DNA from: Thoreauomyces humboldtii | Lineage: Eukaryota > Chytridiomycota > Chytridiomycetes > Spizellomycetales > Powellomycetaceae | DNA: 58,141 bases | Reading direction: 5' to 3' | NCBI GenBank assembly: GCA_027596035.1 | Contig: JADGJA010000047.1 | Location: 1 to 58,141 of the forward strand | In this document: in pieces, positions 40,145 through 52,788 of the stretch | Position numbering within the stretch: the stretch's first letter is position 1 | Layout: every line of letters begins with the position of its first letter | The notes under the pieces: generated by a model | What the model was told of the DNA's origin: nothing | Database searches by the model: none | Seen by the model: only the letters and a program-made list of their open reading frames with translations | Program-made: the position numbers and the translations under genes

Positions 40145-43100
40145 TCACCAAAGCTCAATCTTTGGTGTAAACTTTCCTCGGTTCTCCCAGTATCCACCCT
40201 TGTACTGCCACGCGTTCTCCTCGCCTGGCGCCGAGGACGTAGCTGGAACAGGCGAGAACCACTGAGGATGCCACTGCTCCCCGCGCGTCTCGAGCACCTT
40301 GCGGTACTCGCGCTGCTTTTGCTCCAGCCTCTGCTTTTCGGCTTCCGCCTCATCCGCCCGGCCCTTTGGTCCAGACAAAGAAAGGTGATGAGATTGCCAA
40401 AACAGGTCCGCAAATCTCTCCGATGCGTTTCCAGTCCAGGGATTATTACCTCTTCGTACATCCTCTGATCGGGGCGGTAGCGCGTGTCCGTGTTTGGTAG
40501 CAATCCCTTCAGATCCCGCGTAAGCTCTGCGAAGGCAGGGGAAGAAGATGTTCATAATCAGCACATTTCCCGGCTGAAGCCGAAGCATAGAGTCCCCGGT
40601 GGAAAACCGCTCACCGTTCAGTTCGACCGCAAACGACGTGAACCCATATATTTCGGCATGATGACTCGGGTTGGGTCTCGCTCTCCAGAGCACCTCCAGC
40701 GCGTTGGGGGATGCATCGGCGAACTTTTGCATCGACTTGTCCCAGTTGCCGCTCAGGGACAGCAGCTTGGCGCCGTTGGGTCCAGTGATGGCACCTCCGA
40801 TCTCGTTCTTGGTCGAGGAAAAGTAGCCGGACTCTTTAAACGTGAGCTCGCAAGTATGCCCTGGGAAACGGAGGTTTGTTGGAATCTGAGGTTTCATGTA
40901 ATCTGTCAGATTCACGCAAAGCAAAGCAATTTACCGGTGGTCTGCGAAACGATCTTCATGGTCCCGTAATGTTCGAGATAGCGGTTAGACGAGAACACGT
41001 TCCTCATACATGTTGTTACTTTCGTCCACGTATAATGTTCCTTCAGTGCCGGGAACTTGACGTGCACTGTTATGAAGATTTTGGACATGCGTATCAGAAA
41101 AGCTTCCAATTTATCGATTCGCCTTGCTTACTACTCGTACCTGTCCCGGTGGGTATTAGTTCCATAGATTTCCTACAAGAGAGAAGTTGACCGATTTAGC
41201 ACTTCAATTTCCCAGCGAAAGCACGCCAAATCAAATCATTACCCCCAGAACTTGGTTTTGACCTGATTGTCTTGAAAGAACTGGTAATTCGGGGACTCGG
41301 CGTGACAAGCCATGACAGGCGGATGATGGCTGACCTTTTCGGCCACAAAGTTAAAACCCTTGTCCTCTCGCGTGCACTCGTACGTCTCGCCGAGCAAGGG
41401 GTTGAACGGCTTACGGCCGGCTCGGTGGACGGTCGACGCGTAGGCGGACACGGCAAACGCGGCCATGATGGCGAGGCGGTCGACGGGATCCGGGGTGGCC
41501 GCGGCTTGATCGAGAAGCTCGCAGTACTCGAGCTCCTCGCAAAGTTTCTGCAGAAGATTGAGAGGCTCATTCAAGGCGATCGGCATCGCGACTGTTGACA
41601 GGTCCTTTCCAGCCTACGAGAGAACATCGCGCGTGCTTAGCTTGGGTTGGAAGATGGAGAAAGGGAATCAACAACTCACGTTGTTGCGGATAAGGGACAT
41701 GATGCTGATGTTCGCCATAGAGATAGTGGGCGCAGGGAGTCGCGTGCGACGCACCAATGGCTTTGGTGGCGTGGGCAGACTACCCGTTCCAGCAGGTGTA
41801 AGCTTAGCGGACGAAGGAGCCTCCGAAGCAAAAGATCCGGCGCGAGACCGATCCTCTTCGTCGACGCCGTCGTCATCGTCGCTGCTCACACCAGTTGTAG
41901 GTTCATGCATCGATTCACTGTCGCTTGACTCACTTTCCTCGCTGGCACGCCCGCCTTCCTCTGCGTCAAAAAACTCATCATCATGTCTCATCGACGATGA
42001 GATCGATCCAGCTTTGTTCATATTGTTGTTGGAGAGGGACGAATTGCTGGAGGCAAGAAGGAACGAAGCCATGGTGACCGGTTCGAGACCGAATCTCCGT
42101 CGCACTCGGTTGTTGTCGGCCAAGCAGGCTTGAAAAGCTCCTTCAGTCTGCTGCGTAGAGTCGTGGGCGCGCTCGCGCTGACCGCGAACGCTGTCTCCGT
42201 AGGCTGCCAGCGATCTTTGCATCCCATTAGCATTCGAAAGCGCATTGGCGATGACGTCTGTGATAGAGTTGAGGACATTGTTCATGTCTGAAGGCGATGA
42301 GGTTAGCAAACGGAAATATGCTTACAATGGGCTTTACTGAGCACGGTCCACCTTTCGTTTGGTTTCGACCACCACGCCCTCCTTCGACGGCGTCGCGTAA
42401 GCGTCCCAATTCGTTGGTAAGGGTGATGACCATCGTTTCCGCCTGACGCTGAACGTCGGCGAGGTCCGGGTCCTGGCCCGCCTTGCCACCATTTCCGCTG
42501 ACCTTCCGGTCTGAGTCGGCGTCATCGTCCGGTATCAGCTTGTGACTGGAACCTTCAGAATCGTCCGCGAGATTATGGAAGCTCATACTCTTGGCAAGCG
42601 TGAATCTTTGAAGAACCGCTACCCACGCCATATAATCCTGAGCGGAAGCAGCTTTAAAAAAGTATTTGGAGTCACCAGTATCTGTGCAGAGTAAGAGGTG
42701 AGTTCATCTCGCACTTGACCAGCCAATCAACAGCGATCAATTACCCATATCTATGAGCCCCCGTTCTTTTGAAAAGGTGCGGACAATGGCAGTGAGTGAA
42801 TCGTCCAACCGGTTCCAGACAGAAAAGGCTTTACCTCTATCAAGTTGTATGGACGTTTTGCCCAAATCTAACGTGCCGCGGCATAATCTACACCAGACGC
42901 TCTTCGTCAGAACGATCGCTCGTGCCGGCGCTGCTAACAGCGAACGACGTACCCGCCCGGATTCTTGTAATAGGACAATATCCCGGTGGACTCAACAGAG
43001 ACCCATCGCTTCTGGAACCCTTGCATCTTCTTGTTCCCCTTCTTGAGTAGCCAGTTCTCGATCTCCCTCCGCGGTGGTGTCTCTGACGGCGCGACATCCT

Positions 43101-43778
43101 TGAGCGCTACGAAGAAGAACAGCTTCTTGGAAGTGTTTCTGGTAGGGACCAGCAGGGAAGCCCATCAGCTGGATGGACCAGTCGGGAGCACACACTCGGC
43201 CTTCCCCCCACTCACACAGAGAAGGTGTTGTCCCAGAGCAAGACGTAGGTTCCTGGTTCCCGAACGACGTGGCTTCCCTTGACGGTGAACTTTGACGAGT
43301 CGTACTGCGTCACGGGCATGATCTCGGTCAGGTCCGGATCGACGAAGGTCTCCTTCTTCCTCCGCCTGACTGTGTCGTTGAATTCGGAAAACGACTTTGC
43401 GGACGCGACGTCACGGATGAGGGAAACGGGCGGAGGTGGCATTTCCGACGTGTCGGGGGTTCCGGCCGCCGACCCGCTATGGCTGTTGCCGCGCGAGCGT
43501 GGCCGCGGCGGCAGGGCAGGTGGGGAACCAGGAGCGGGAGGGGTCGTGGAGCCGCCATCTTCGTCGAGATGCACCAAAGCGTTTCTGCTGCTGACGGTGC
43601 CGTTCGGAAGAGTGTAGGCGCTGTTTGGATCGGCGCTTCCGCGACCGCTCTTCCTGTAGAGACCGAATGCGACGCTTTTGCGACGGGTGAAGAAGCTCCA
43701 GCACAGTTCCTTGCCCGGTTGCTCCACGTGGACAAAGTGCTTGAAGGCACTTCGCTGGCGGATGGTGACCTCCTGCAT
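40145..43778 (-). CDS. OSH3: Osh3-type oxysterol-binding protein: GOLD, PH and ORD domains (959 aa)
   Basis: Twelve exons: 43778-43216, 43138-42953, 42887-42835, 42765-42745, 42681-42352, 42287-41680, 41613-41243, 41172-41141, 41066-40935, 40902-40615, 40526-40450 and 40363-40145. GOLD-like part: [16 protein letters not shown] and, after a Pro/Ser linker, [21 protein letters not shown] domain: [79 protein letters not shown], the signature [46 protein letters not shown] and a C-terminal [13 protein letters not shown] helix. No FFAT motif (E-FFDA-E) was confirmed, although [11 protein letters not shown] at the linker is an excellent match to it and would bind VAP at the ER. The protein should transfer or sense sterol/PI4P at ER contact sites. 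Confidence 0.93.
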
Positions 43779-45835
43779 GGCGAGAGGAGGTCCGAACAGA
43801 CTTGGCGAGAGGTCGATGAATCAATCAGCCAGATGCCTCCTTTGCGAGCAGTTTCTATCGCGAGGATATTCCAGAAGAAGCAGGGAGCTGTATGCGGTTC
43901 CTTTGTTGCTCGTCTTTGTCCTGCAACGAGAGAGGCCGGGAAGGATGCACAAGGTCGGAGAGACCACGTCATGAGTCATCCATCCCACTCCCCGCTTCAC
44001 CCCAGCAACAGCACTGCAAATATCGCTTCACCCCAGCTGCACCCTCGTTCGTTCTGCTTCCTCCTCGACATACGAGAGACCACGTTGTTGGTGCTGATGC
44101 GGGTCGTTGCCTGGAAACTGGTGGGAATCCGTCGCCTCAAGACTCCTCAGCTGATATATACGCCGTAACAAAGTCCAGGCAAGAACGTCTCGCAAGCTTC
44201 GAACCAGCTGCCGGGACTGGATCATTCGAGTTGAGATCGCAGCGTCTTCCCCGACAATTGCGAGAGAAGGAGAAGGTGTGGGATGTGTACAGTAGAACAC
44301 CAGTCTATTCCGGCATTGCCAGTCCATCGTACCCTTTCTGCCCCGGTGTCTATACGGCAGAGTTCCGCACCTCACGTCGCGTTGTCATGCCTTTTCAGCT
44401 GCGACCTCCATCGCAACCCCAAACCTTCGGCTGTTGGGACTTTTTGGCTGGAGCACTGTCTCCCGTCCCACTGTCCAAAGACCGGTGGACGACCAGCCAG
44501 AGAGAGAGAGAGAAGAGAAAAAAAACGAGAGAAGAGGGAGCCAACATTGCCGCAGCGCAAATTCGCAGATTGCAGGAGGCACGTCTGCTTGCGCCTGCCG
44601 CTCGCAGCGGTCTGCTCCCCCTCCTGCTCCCCCCCAAGCCTCTCTCGCCCGCAAGACTTGGCAGAGAGGTGCAGACGAGAGGATCGGCGAGAAAAAAGAA
44701 CTTGGGTCCAGGCTCCAGAGAGAGAGACAGCACCCAACACACGCTTCCTGTTTGCGGCCGATAACAACTGCGTTGGCCCCTTCCGCACACAAAAACGTGT
44801 GGGCCACTACCTTTCCCTCCCTCCACTCCCCCACTCTTATACGAAGCTCTTCCTCTTCGACTCTCCGCGTTCCCAAATCCGATCCAACAACAGTTCCCCC
44901 CTCCCCCCCATCCTAACCGCAACTTGATACAGCAAGATCCCAAGACGTGAGTGCGACAGAGACTGCGAAGGGTGTGACGAGACCATCCACGTCAACATCG
45001 ACGCATGGATGATGAATGATGGAGGGGAAGGGGAAGGCCGTGGCGGTTCCCGGTCCTCTCTTTTATGATGATGTCGCAGCCTCAACTTGGCGCCCGGGCC
45101 CAGGGGTGGCGTGGACGGAACCTCCTCTACCATGGGGAGCGAAGGAGCCTATGCGGATCTGTTTGCAAGCCACGAAGACACCTGCCTACTATTCCTGCTC
45201 ACAATCCACGCGAATGCCTCTATGCGAACGCTCCTGCCCACCCTGACGGAAGGAATGAAAGGGAAGAAGGCATGGAGAGCGGGAGCCTGCCAGAAACTAC
45301 TCGGGACCCTCGAAAAAAAAGTCCAGACTCCGCCCTGAAGCACCATGACGGGTTTTCGACATGGACGCCGCCTTGTGCTCCCAGCATAAGGGAAGAGGCT
45401 GGCTATATCTCTGTCTGTCTGGCTTTCCGCACCTTGTCTTGGCTGTTTCTTGTGCGATCCACTCTCAACCTTCCTCTTATCTTATATACCACCCACCCTC
45501 GCTCACCTCTCTCCCTTCTCCCCCGCTTCCCATCACCTAGAGTATTACTACCACTGCTACCACCAACCACCACTGCCAGCACACCACGAACCCCCCAGGA
45601 GCTCTTTCAGTGTCGATCAATCATTCCTACCGTCTAATACCCCTTCCCCGAAAGACCGACAACCCTCGAACACTAGATCTCGGCACACTTTTCGAATCTC
45701 GCATTCGCATCTTCGTTCCGGCAAGGAGAGCCCTCGCATCCATCCCGCAGCCCTCCCTCCGTTGAGCACGTTCATCCGAACCTTCCGTCGTCCCGGACCC
45801 TCTTCCTTCGCCTCTATCCACATATATCCGCTGCG
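43779..45835. other. 2-kb divergent intergenic region
   Basis: Upstream sequence of OSH3 (minus) and the GT32 gene (plus). It includes purine-rich agagag tracts near 44500 and 44730 and a long C/T- and CCA-rich leader before 45836. ORFs here change strand and frame at random and are not supported. Confidence 0.45.
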
Positions 45836-47243
45836 ATGAGGCTCGTTCCAGTACCGAGGACACGAAGGATAAAGGTCCGTCACCTCGCAGTGGCCACCGC
45901 CGTATCGACCGTCGTCATCTTCAGAAAGTGGCTCTACTGCATGACGGTCGTGATGCACTGCTTCATCACCTGGAACATGCGATCGACCAACATGGTCGGA
46001 ACCCACGACGACGGGTTTCCACTCGACCTCCTCGATCTGCCCCCACCTCCAACCGTCAACGCCACCGCCCTGCTCGCAGCGTACAAGCTCGTGGCGGATG
46101 CTCGTCTCGACCAGGAGATCCCTGTTGAGGACGTCGACGCGGCGCAGTCGCTCATCACCACCACGACCGGGAGCCTAAAGTGGGGACCCGAGACGCCAGA
46201 GAGCGACTACCTGGTGCCGCCGATCCTTCACCAGATCGTTCTGGGCATGACCGGCCCAGTGCCACAAAAGTGGAACGATGCCGCAGAGTCCTGCAAGGCG
46301 TTGCACCCCAACTGGACCTTCATGCAGTGGGATGACGCCGCCGCGGAAAAGTTCATTCGAAAGTTCCACCCCTGGTTCTTGAAGACGTGGCTATCGTACC
46401 GTTACAACATTCAGAAGGCGGACTCGCTCCGGTATCTGGTCCTGTTTACCTACGGCGGAACCTACATCGATATGGACATCAAGTGCCTGCGGCCGTTGGA
46501 TCCGCTTAGAAAGTGAGATTCACCCTGACCCAGATCCGAGCTCGCGCACATGCAGTAGCTAACCGACCTGTCCTGTCTCCAGGTTTCCTTTCCTCGCCAA
46601 CGCCGCACATCCAGTCGGTTTGTCGAACGGCTTCATCATGGCCCAGCCCAAGGATGTTTTCATGGGCCACCTCGTCGAGAACCTCGAGCTCTTTGACCGC
46701 TTCTTCATCTCAGCCTACCCCACCGTCATGTTCTCCACCGGATGCATGTACATCTCCGCCCAGCATGCCATCTACCGCTACAGGAACCAGCTCAAGGTCC
46801 TCGGCGGGGACCACAACCGGCTCAACGGAGCCGCCACCACCCCGCTCTTCAAGCATCTCGGAGCCTCCTCATGGCACCAAGGGGACGCCAAGCTGTTCGT
46901 CCAGATCGGAAAGTTCCTTAAGGCCGTCCCGCTCTTTGGCGGAGAGGGACAGAAGAAGAACGCCGACGGATCCCTCGTCGTTCGACCCGTCCTCACGGTC
47001 GACCCCAACGTCACGGCGGGAGCCTCTTCCACCGTCGTCTTGTTCGTCCTCATGTCCATCGCCACGGTCCTCTTCGCCCTCGTCTTCTGCTATCGACGCA
47101 AGGTCCTCCGACGGAACCGCTTCGGAGGGAAGGGCGTCGCATCCGGTGCACCCTGCAAGATCCCTTGCGAGGACACCATGTGCTGCAAGGAGGCGACCGT
47201 CACGGTCCTCGTCAGCGAAAAGGAAGCGTGGTTGATGGAGTGA
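45836..47243 (+). CDS. GT32-family (DXD) glycosyltransferase, membrane protein (445 aa)
   Basis: Exons 45836-46512 and 46583-47243. A basic cytosolic start precedes one membrane anchor (about residues 30-47). The Gly_transf_sug catalytic core follows: PPILHQIVLGMTGPVPQKWN, HPNWTFMQWDD, then the hallmark KADSLRYLVLFTYGGTYIDM with the DXD metal/nucleotide-sugar motif (DMDIK). A second hydrophobic helix near residue 375 (TVVLFVLMSIATVLFALVFC) and a short Cys-rich tail (APCKIPCEDTMCC) complete it. Fungal GT32 members include Och1 and the MIPC synthases Sur1/Csh1; the two-anchor layout is closer to the latter, but the acceptor remains unknown. Golgi. Confidence 0.85.
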
Positions 47244-47868
47244 TGATGGGATTTCGCATCCCCTCTACGCTTCCGCACGCGGAAAACCCTCTGAAATGGG
47301 TCTGCAACGGACTTTCGAAGACCCAAATTGCATCAGCACCCCCCTGGTCCGTTTTTTTTACTTACTCTTTTCCCCGCCCCCCTCTTTGCACATATATCCC
47401 GCATGCATCCTGCATTTTCACGGTTCCCTTGTCTTTTTTTTCTCATTTTTTTTTCTTTTACCTAATTCTGAGACCCTCTCCGCGCTACACTTTTCTTGCA
47501 TACAGTATAGTCCAGGTTCAAATGGCATCATTCGGGATGAATCCAAGGCGGGCGCTCATGACGCCCAGGTGCCCCCGGAACCCAAGAGTGCACTTGTGGC
47601 ACCGCGATAGCGATTGGTCGGGTCGCACGGACTCGCACCAGATTGGCGCTACCAAGGTGATCCTTCGAACCTTTCCGATTTTTTAAACATGAAAGAATGT
47701 GGAAGTGTCTATTGGTGAGGCAAAATATACAAAGGAGAGAACTGAGGTTTTTAACGGCAAGAAAGTGAGGGAGTAAGGGAAAGAAAGGTGAATGGATCAT
47801 ATATGCAACAGGGGAGGATGTTGTAGCAGGTGATGAAGGGGTGGGACTATGTATCTTTTGTACTCTTT
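47244..47868. other. Intergenic, 0.6 kb, T-rich 3' flank
   Basis: Between two convergent genes, with runs of T near 47350-47460 that fit 3' UTR and poly(A) signals of either gene. No gene seen. Confidence 0.4.
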
Positions 47869-49691
47869 TCAGATTCCGGTTGGAAGAGCTCCAGCGGCGG
47901 CAGCCGTAGCTGCTCCGACCAAGTCTGGCAGGTTCGTCATCCCGACGGCGGCCGCAGCAGCTGCCACGCTACCTCCGGGAGCGGACGTGGTGCCTGCACC
48001 TGTCCCGCCGCCCGCGGCCGCGGCGACGGCAGCGACGGCCGCCTGGCCCTTGGAGCTCAGGAGGGTGTTGAGCTCGGCGACGAGGGTGGGAGGACAGTCG
48101 AAGGACCTCGCCGGCATCTTGAGTTCTGGCTTGAATCCGGTCCAAGCGATGATCTTGAGGTCCAACGTCACGTCCACCTTCATCCACAGCTTGGGGGTGG
48201 CTGGGATCGGGGACAGACCGAGGCTGGCGCCGAGACCGCACGATCGGGCCAGGGCCGAGATGACGGGATCGTTGCGAAGGTCGGTCAGGGCGGACGTCTT
48301 GTTGTACAGAACCGTGATGGGGAGCATGATGGTCGTGTTGGCCTTCTTGTCGATGTGGACGTCCACGACCTGGGAAAAGACGGAGAGAACGTCGGGTCCC
48401 GTAGAGCTGCCGACGGGCAGTTCGGTGTTGACGGGATCTTGGAGTGTACCCTAGCAGAACGGAAACGAAAAGATTCAGTTGACATGGACAATGGAGCGAA
48501 CAAAGAAAACAGGGAGCAAAAACTCACGGTAACGTCGATCGAGTTGACGTTGAAACCGACATTGTTGTCGGAATATACCGTCACGTTCACGGCTAGACCC
48601 AGCTGGAACGTGAACGGAGTGGCCTGAGTCGCAGAAAAGAGGTTGCCCGTCACGTAGGGTCCTCCCGGCAGCCACTTTGAGTTGATTCCCGTGGTCGGAA
48701 GGTTGGGAGGAATGGACGTGGGGATGAAAGGGCTCGACGTAGTGATGGTGGGAGCCCTCGGGAACAGGAACCATACGAGGAAGCCTCCCACGCCGAGAAG
48801 GACGAGGGTGATCAGGAGGAAGGTGATGACGCAGTTGCGTCGGGTGGCGAAGCATCCGCAACAGTACCGCGCGGAACCGGACTTGCCGACGCTGTCGCGT
48901 CGAGAGCTCGGGCCGCCGTAGGGAGCGTTACCGGCGGCCGCCTTGGAGGAGAGAGGGACGACGGGAACGGGGGTGCCGGCGTACTTTGTCTGGGCGTTGT
49001 ACGCAGGAGCGGGGGATCGCATGGCGGCATGGGATGAGTATTCCGACATTGCGGGCTGCGCGTGCATGTAGGCGGCTTTGGAGGAGACGGGTTGAAGAAG
49101 AGGCTGCTGCTGGGGCCTCGAGTATCCATACTCGCTGGCGGCGTGACCGTAGCTATACTCTGACGCGGTGGGCGCTCCGTACGCCCGCTGGGTTGGTGGG
49201 GCGTAGTAGCCTCCTGGGTCGGACTGACCTGGGGAATAGTATTGCTGCTGCTGCTGCTGGTATCCTCCCGCTACGCTGCCGCCTCCGTACTCGGAACGAC
49301 CGCCTCCATACTCTGACTGGGCCATGACCGGCGATGCGGTACGAGGAGCGCCGTAGCCACCATGTCCAGCTGCTGAAGCGGCTTGCGAGGGGTAGTAGGG
49401 GGCCTCCGAGGCCGCGTAAGGGGTGGCACTGACGGGCGGTTGCTGGTCGGGTTCGTCGTACTCTGCGTATCTTGCCACCGCGGGCGATCGCCCATGGGCG
49501 TCGTCCGCCTCCTCCTCCTCCTCGTACGCGTACTGCTGCTGGTGCTGACGGTCTATATCCTGAGGGTGCTGCTGGTAGTGCTGCTGGGAATAGTCGTTGT
49601 CCTGGTAGTACCCGTCATCGTGCTGCGGATAGTCCTCCTGGTACTGCTGGTGCTGCTGCTGCCTTTGGGAGCGAGGGGCCTGCGCCTGCAT
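47869..49691 (-). CDS. Gln-rich single-pass membrane protein with LEA-like extracellular domain (581 aa)
   Basis: Exons 49691-48528 and 48450-47869 (GTGAGT...CTAG, phase 0). Residues 1-285 are disordered and rich in Gln, Tyr, Ser, Gly and Pro, with repeated SEYGGG-like and poly-Gln units plus an acidic EEEEEADD patch. A Cys cluster (YCCGCFATRRNC), a likely palmitoylation site, precedes one strong membrane helix (VITFLLITLVLLGVGGFLVW). The external part has beta-strand features of LEA-2-like/DUF3712-type domains (QLGLAVNVTVYSDNNVGFNV, VFSQVVDVHIDKKANTTIML). The Ala/Gly-rich end lacks a clear anchor. A cell-surface sensor or wall-membrane linker is possible; no function is proven. Confidence 0.7.
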
Positions 49692-50245
49692 TGTTTGCGA
49701 ATCTGGGGACCGGAGCTGGGGGGTGAGATGGGAGGAGGAGATGTGGGTGCGTGGGAAAGAGTCTTTGAAGGACGGACGGTTCGAACGGAAGAGAGAGGAC
49801 GAGCGACCCGCAAAGAGAGAGAGTGTGTTCTCTGCGGCGTGTGGAGCAAAGCGCTGGGTCACACGGGAAGGAAAGGAGCAAAAGAGGGAGGACCTTCTTT
49901 CGCTTGCCTGCCGCTCAGCGAGCGATGACCGGGCTACCGGGCGGGCGGCCGGTCGGTCGAAACGCAGGGAGCCGCCGTCCCCCCCTTGTGTCACCCACCC
50001 CTACTTTCATTTACAGAAGAGAACAGTGTAACGATGGCTATGCATATTGATGAAACGTCAGCACCTGATTACGTAAAATCTCCCTCTCCCTCCATTGGCA
50101 TCCCATCCTTGTCGCCTCGTTTGCGAACCAGACACAATACACACATACTTGTGCATAGGAGCAGACGGGAGGCAGTACATCTGGCGGCATCATCATCATC
50201 ACTAGGATTACGAGGAGAGCCCATCCCATCAGTGAGACAGCGGAG

Positions 50246-50289
<44 letters not shown>

Positions 50290-50343
50290 GAAACTGTCTC
50301 AGGGCTCTCCCCGCCGTTTCTACCCGTCTCAAGGCAACAAACC
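49692..50343. promoter_or_regulatory. Divergent upstream region with (GA)n microsatellite
   Basis: 652 bases between the starts of the LEA-like gene (minus) and CFAP53 (plus). A perfect GA tract spans about 50249-50286. A CAAGGCAAC half-site just before the CFAP53 ATG recalls one arm of an RFX X-box but is not a full site. Confidence 0.4.
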
Positions 50344-52524
50344 ATGACCACCGCATTGCAGGTTGGGTTCTGCCTCTGTAACGAGAGTAACGTCCGCCTG
50401 CGTGACTGCTGATGTTTTTATTTTATTTTTTCTTGACAACCTTGTTTCGCAGTATGGGTCAAAGCCCGTCGGAGGCTACGACCACCTTCCCACCCTGCCA
50501 GCCTACCGTGCTTCCAACAACCCGCCTCTTCGCGCCACGGCTACCGTTCGCAGAGTTCCCGTGGCCGCACCTTCTTCCTCACTCCGTCAAAGTCACGGTC
50601 ACAGCACCACCCATGTCACCAGCCACAGCCCATCTCATCAACAACATCATCACTCTCCCACCCGCCGCGTCCACCCTCCCCACCACCAACGCTCCGACCA
50701 TCTCATCCTCACTCGCAGGCGCAACGAGGAGGCCCGTCTGCGGCAGGAGGAGCAGATCCACTACTACGACCGCACCGCACAGCAGGCCCACTTTGAGGAG
50801 GACACGTCCGACCAGATCAAGCGCAAAAAGGTCCTCGACAGGTTCCAGCAGCTCAAGCTCCACGAGGACGCCAAGCTGGACGCCAGGAAGGATCGGCTGA
50901 GGGACCTCTTGGAGCGGGACGAGGACCTCTGGAGGCAGGAGCTGGCGGCCGCGGAACCCACCAAGGAATCCCGCGTGCAGGCCATGCGGGATCGCATGAC
51001 CGAGCTCAAGCAGAAGCGAGAGGCGGAACGACTGGCCCTCGTGGAGGAAAAGCTCCTCCAGAGGTGGAGGAACGAGTGCGACGAGCTCAGGGCCGTCGAG
51101 AGCAGGATCCTCGAGACCGAGGTGGCCAACGCCAGGGCCGGACAGCTCGTCGAGCACCAGGAAAAGGTGGCCCTCGCCGCCCAGGAGAAGAGATACTACG
51201 ACCATCTGTGGGAGCAGGACAGGCTGCGCAAGATCGAACGCGAGGAGAAGGATCGAACGCACCAGAGGGAGCTCAACGAGGCCACTACGGCCACCCTCAA
51301 GGAGCAGCTGTACATGTTGCAGATGAAGGCCCAGGAGGAGCAACGTCTGAAGCAGGAGGAAGCCGCTCTCATGGTATCGATCGAGTCCCATCGACAGCGA
51401 AATGCCCCGCCATGACTTAACCACCTTGTTTTCCTCATTCAGCGTCAAGACCTGGAACTTCAGAAGCTCACCGAAGAGCGGGTCCATCAGCAGAAGCTCG
51501 CATCCCAACGTCTCATACGCCTCGATCTCGACGCCTTCAACAAGTCCAAGGTCCAGGCCCGACAACGCGAGGTCCAGGACGCCCTCGAACTCGATCTCAA
51601 GGTCGTCAACGCCTTCTTCCGGATGGACGAGATGGAAAAGGAGACGAAATCGAGACGAAAGGAGCAGCTGAAGTTGGAGATGCGCATGTACATGGATCAT
51701 TTGAAACATCAGCAGGAGATCGAGAGGGAGAACGCGAAGGAGATCGATCGACTCTACGCCGAGGAGAGCACAAAGGTGCGAGTGCTCGCGTAATTGGTCG
51801 GTCTTGCCCCCCTTTTTTTCACTGACAACATGTGCTTCCCCACGTCTCTCGACGTTTTCCAGCTCTGGCAGGCCCGAGCCGACAAGTGGCAGCGCGAGCA
51901 ACGTGCCCGGGATCGTCTCATGCAGGAGGTCATCGCCGGTCGCAAGGAGCAGCTCGAACATGCACGTGAGTTCCAACATTTCTTATCTCGTTGCCCAGGG
52001 TCTTTGCTCAGACGCTCATTCTTTTTCACATCGACAGTCAATCAGAATCGCGTTCGACTCCACGAGGCTCAGCTCGAGAAGCACGCACTCGAAGCCGAGA
52101 TCGCGCAGCAGCACCACCAGGAGGAGCTGTCTCGAGCCGAGCACCTTCAAGAGGCCAGGGACTACAAGGCTGCCCTGGTGGACCAGGTGGCCGTCTCCCG
52201 CGAGAAAAGGAGGGACGCTCAAATGCTCGAGATGGAACTCGGTCAGGCGGCAAGGGACGAGGAAGTCAGGTACAGGGAACTCTTGGCCCGAGAGGTCGAT
52301 AGGGCTCACAATCTGCCCAGGTGAGAACCAAAGATCTTGGCTTCCCTTCGAAGTTAGGCATCGAGCTCACCCTTTCGTTGCGCGTTTTCTTTTCGAACAG
52401 GGTCAGAGCATTCAGGCAGTCTTGTCGCGATCCGGCCACCCTCACGGTCATGCCGCTCACGGCCACGGTCGTCGGGTCGGCCGCTGCCGCTGCTGCCAGG
52501 GAGAGATCCCCATCGCAGAGATGA
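50344..52524 (+). CDS. CFAP53: CFAP53 (CCDC11)-like axonemal coiled-coil protein (593 aa)
   Basis: Six exons: 50344-50361, 50453-51373, 51443-51775, 51863-51965, 52038-52320 and 52401-52524. The first exon encodes only six residues and is the least certain part. After a His/Pro/Arg-rich N-terminus, nearly the whole protein is a continuous charged coiled coil. Family-like blocks include RRRNEEARLRQEEQIHYYDR, RKDRLRDLLERDEDLWRQEL, SRVQAMRDRMTELKQKREAE and RLALVEEKLLQRWRNECDEL, with the LL-ER--LWR pattern at the start and the REAER-ALVEEKLLQR segment in the order seen in CFAP53. CFAP53 is a microtubule inner protein/dynein-docking-associated component of motile cilia. The flagellar context is supported by CFAP298 and the neighbouring LRRC56. 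Confidence 0.82.
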
Positions 52525-52788
52525 TGAGGGCCTGTGCACTTGTTTTGCTTTTTGCTTTTTGGCTCGATACCCAGATTTTTGGCAAGAGAATGGAAGGAGT
52601 TCAGTCCACGACAGACTGTCACCAGAGAAGTCCACGATAGACTGAGGCACTAAGATGTGTGGAGATGCATGTATGTATGATGGTCACTATGATATGAAAA
52701 AAGCGCGGCTAAATCGGTGAGTCCCCCTGAACCGACCGCTAAAAAAAAACAAAAATGAATGGGAAAAGACATCTTTCGTGCCCCATTC
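52525..52788. other. 3' region between convergent CFAP53 and LRRC56
   Basis: 264 bases with A/T-rich stretches (tttgctttttgcttttt, aaaaaaaaac) suited to terminators of both genes. Confidence 0.35.

Noticed and set aside
43892..44943. Several overlapping frames of 160-290 aa
   Set aside because: They overlap on both strands, are rich in low-complexity residues and show no family blocks; this looks like promoter and leader sequence.
46778..47326. Minus-strand ORFs within the GT32 gene
   Set aside because: They are shadows of the GC-rich coding strand.
50295..50346. X-box (RFX) site upstream of CFAP53
   Set aside because: Only a CAAGGCAAC half-site is present, and no full palindrome was found before CFAP53, LRRC56 or CFAP298.
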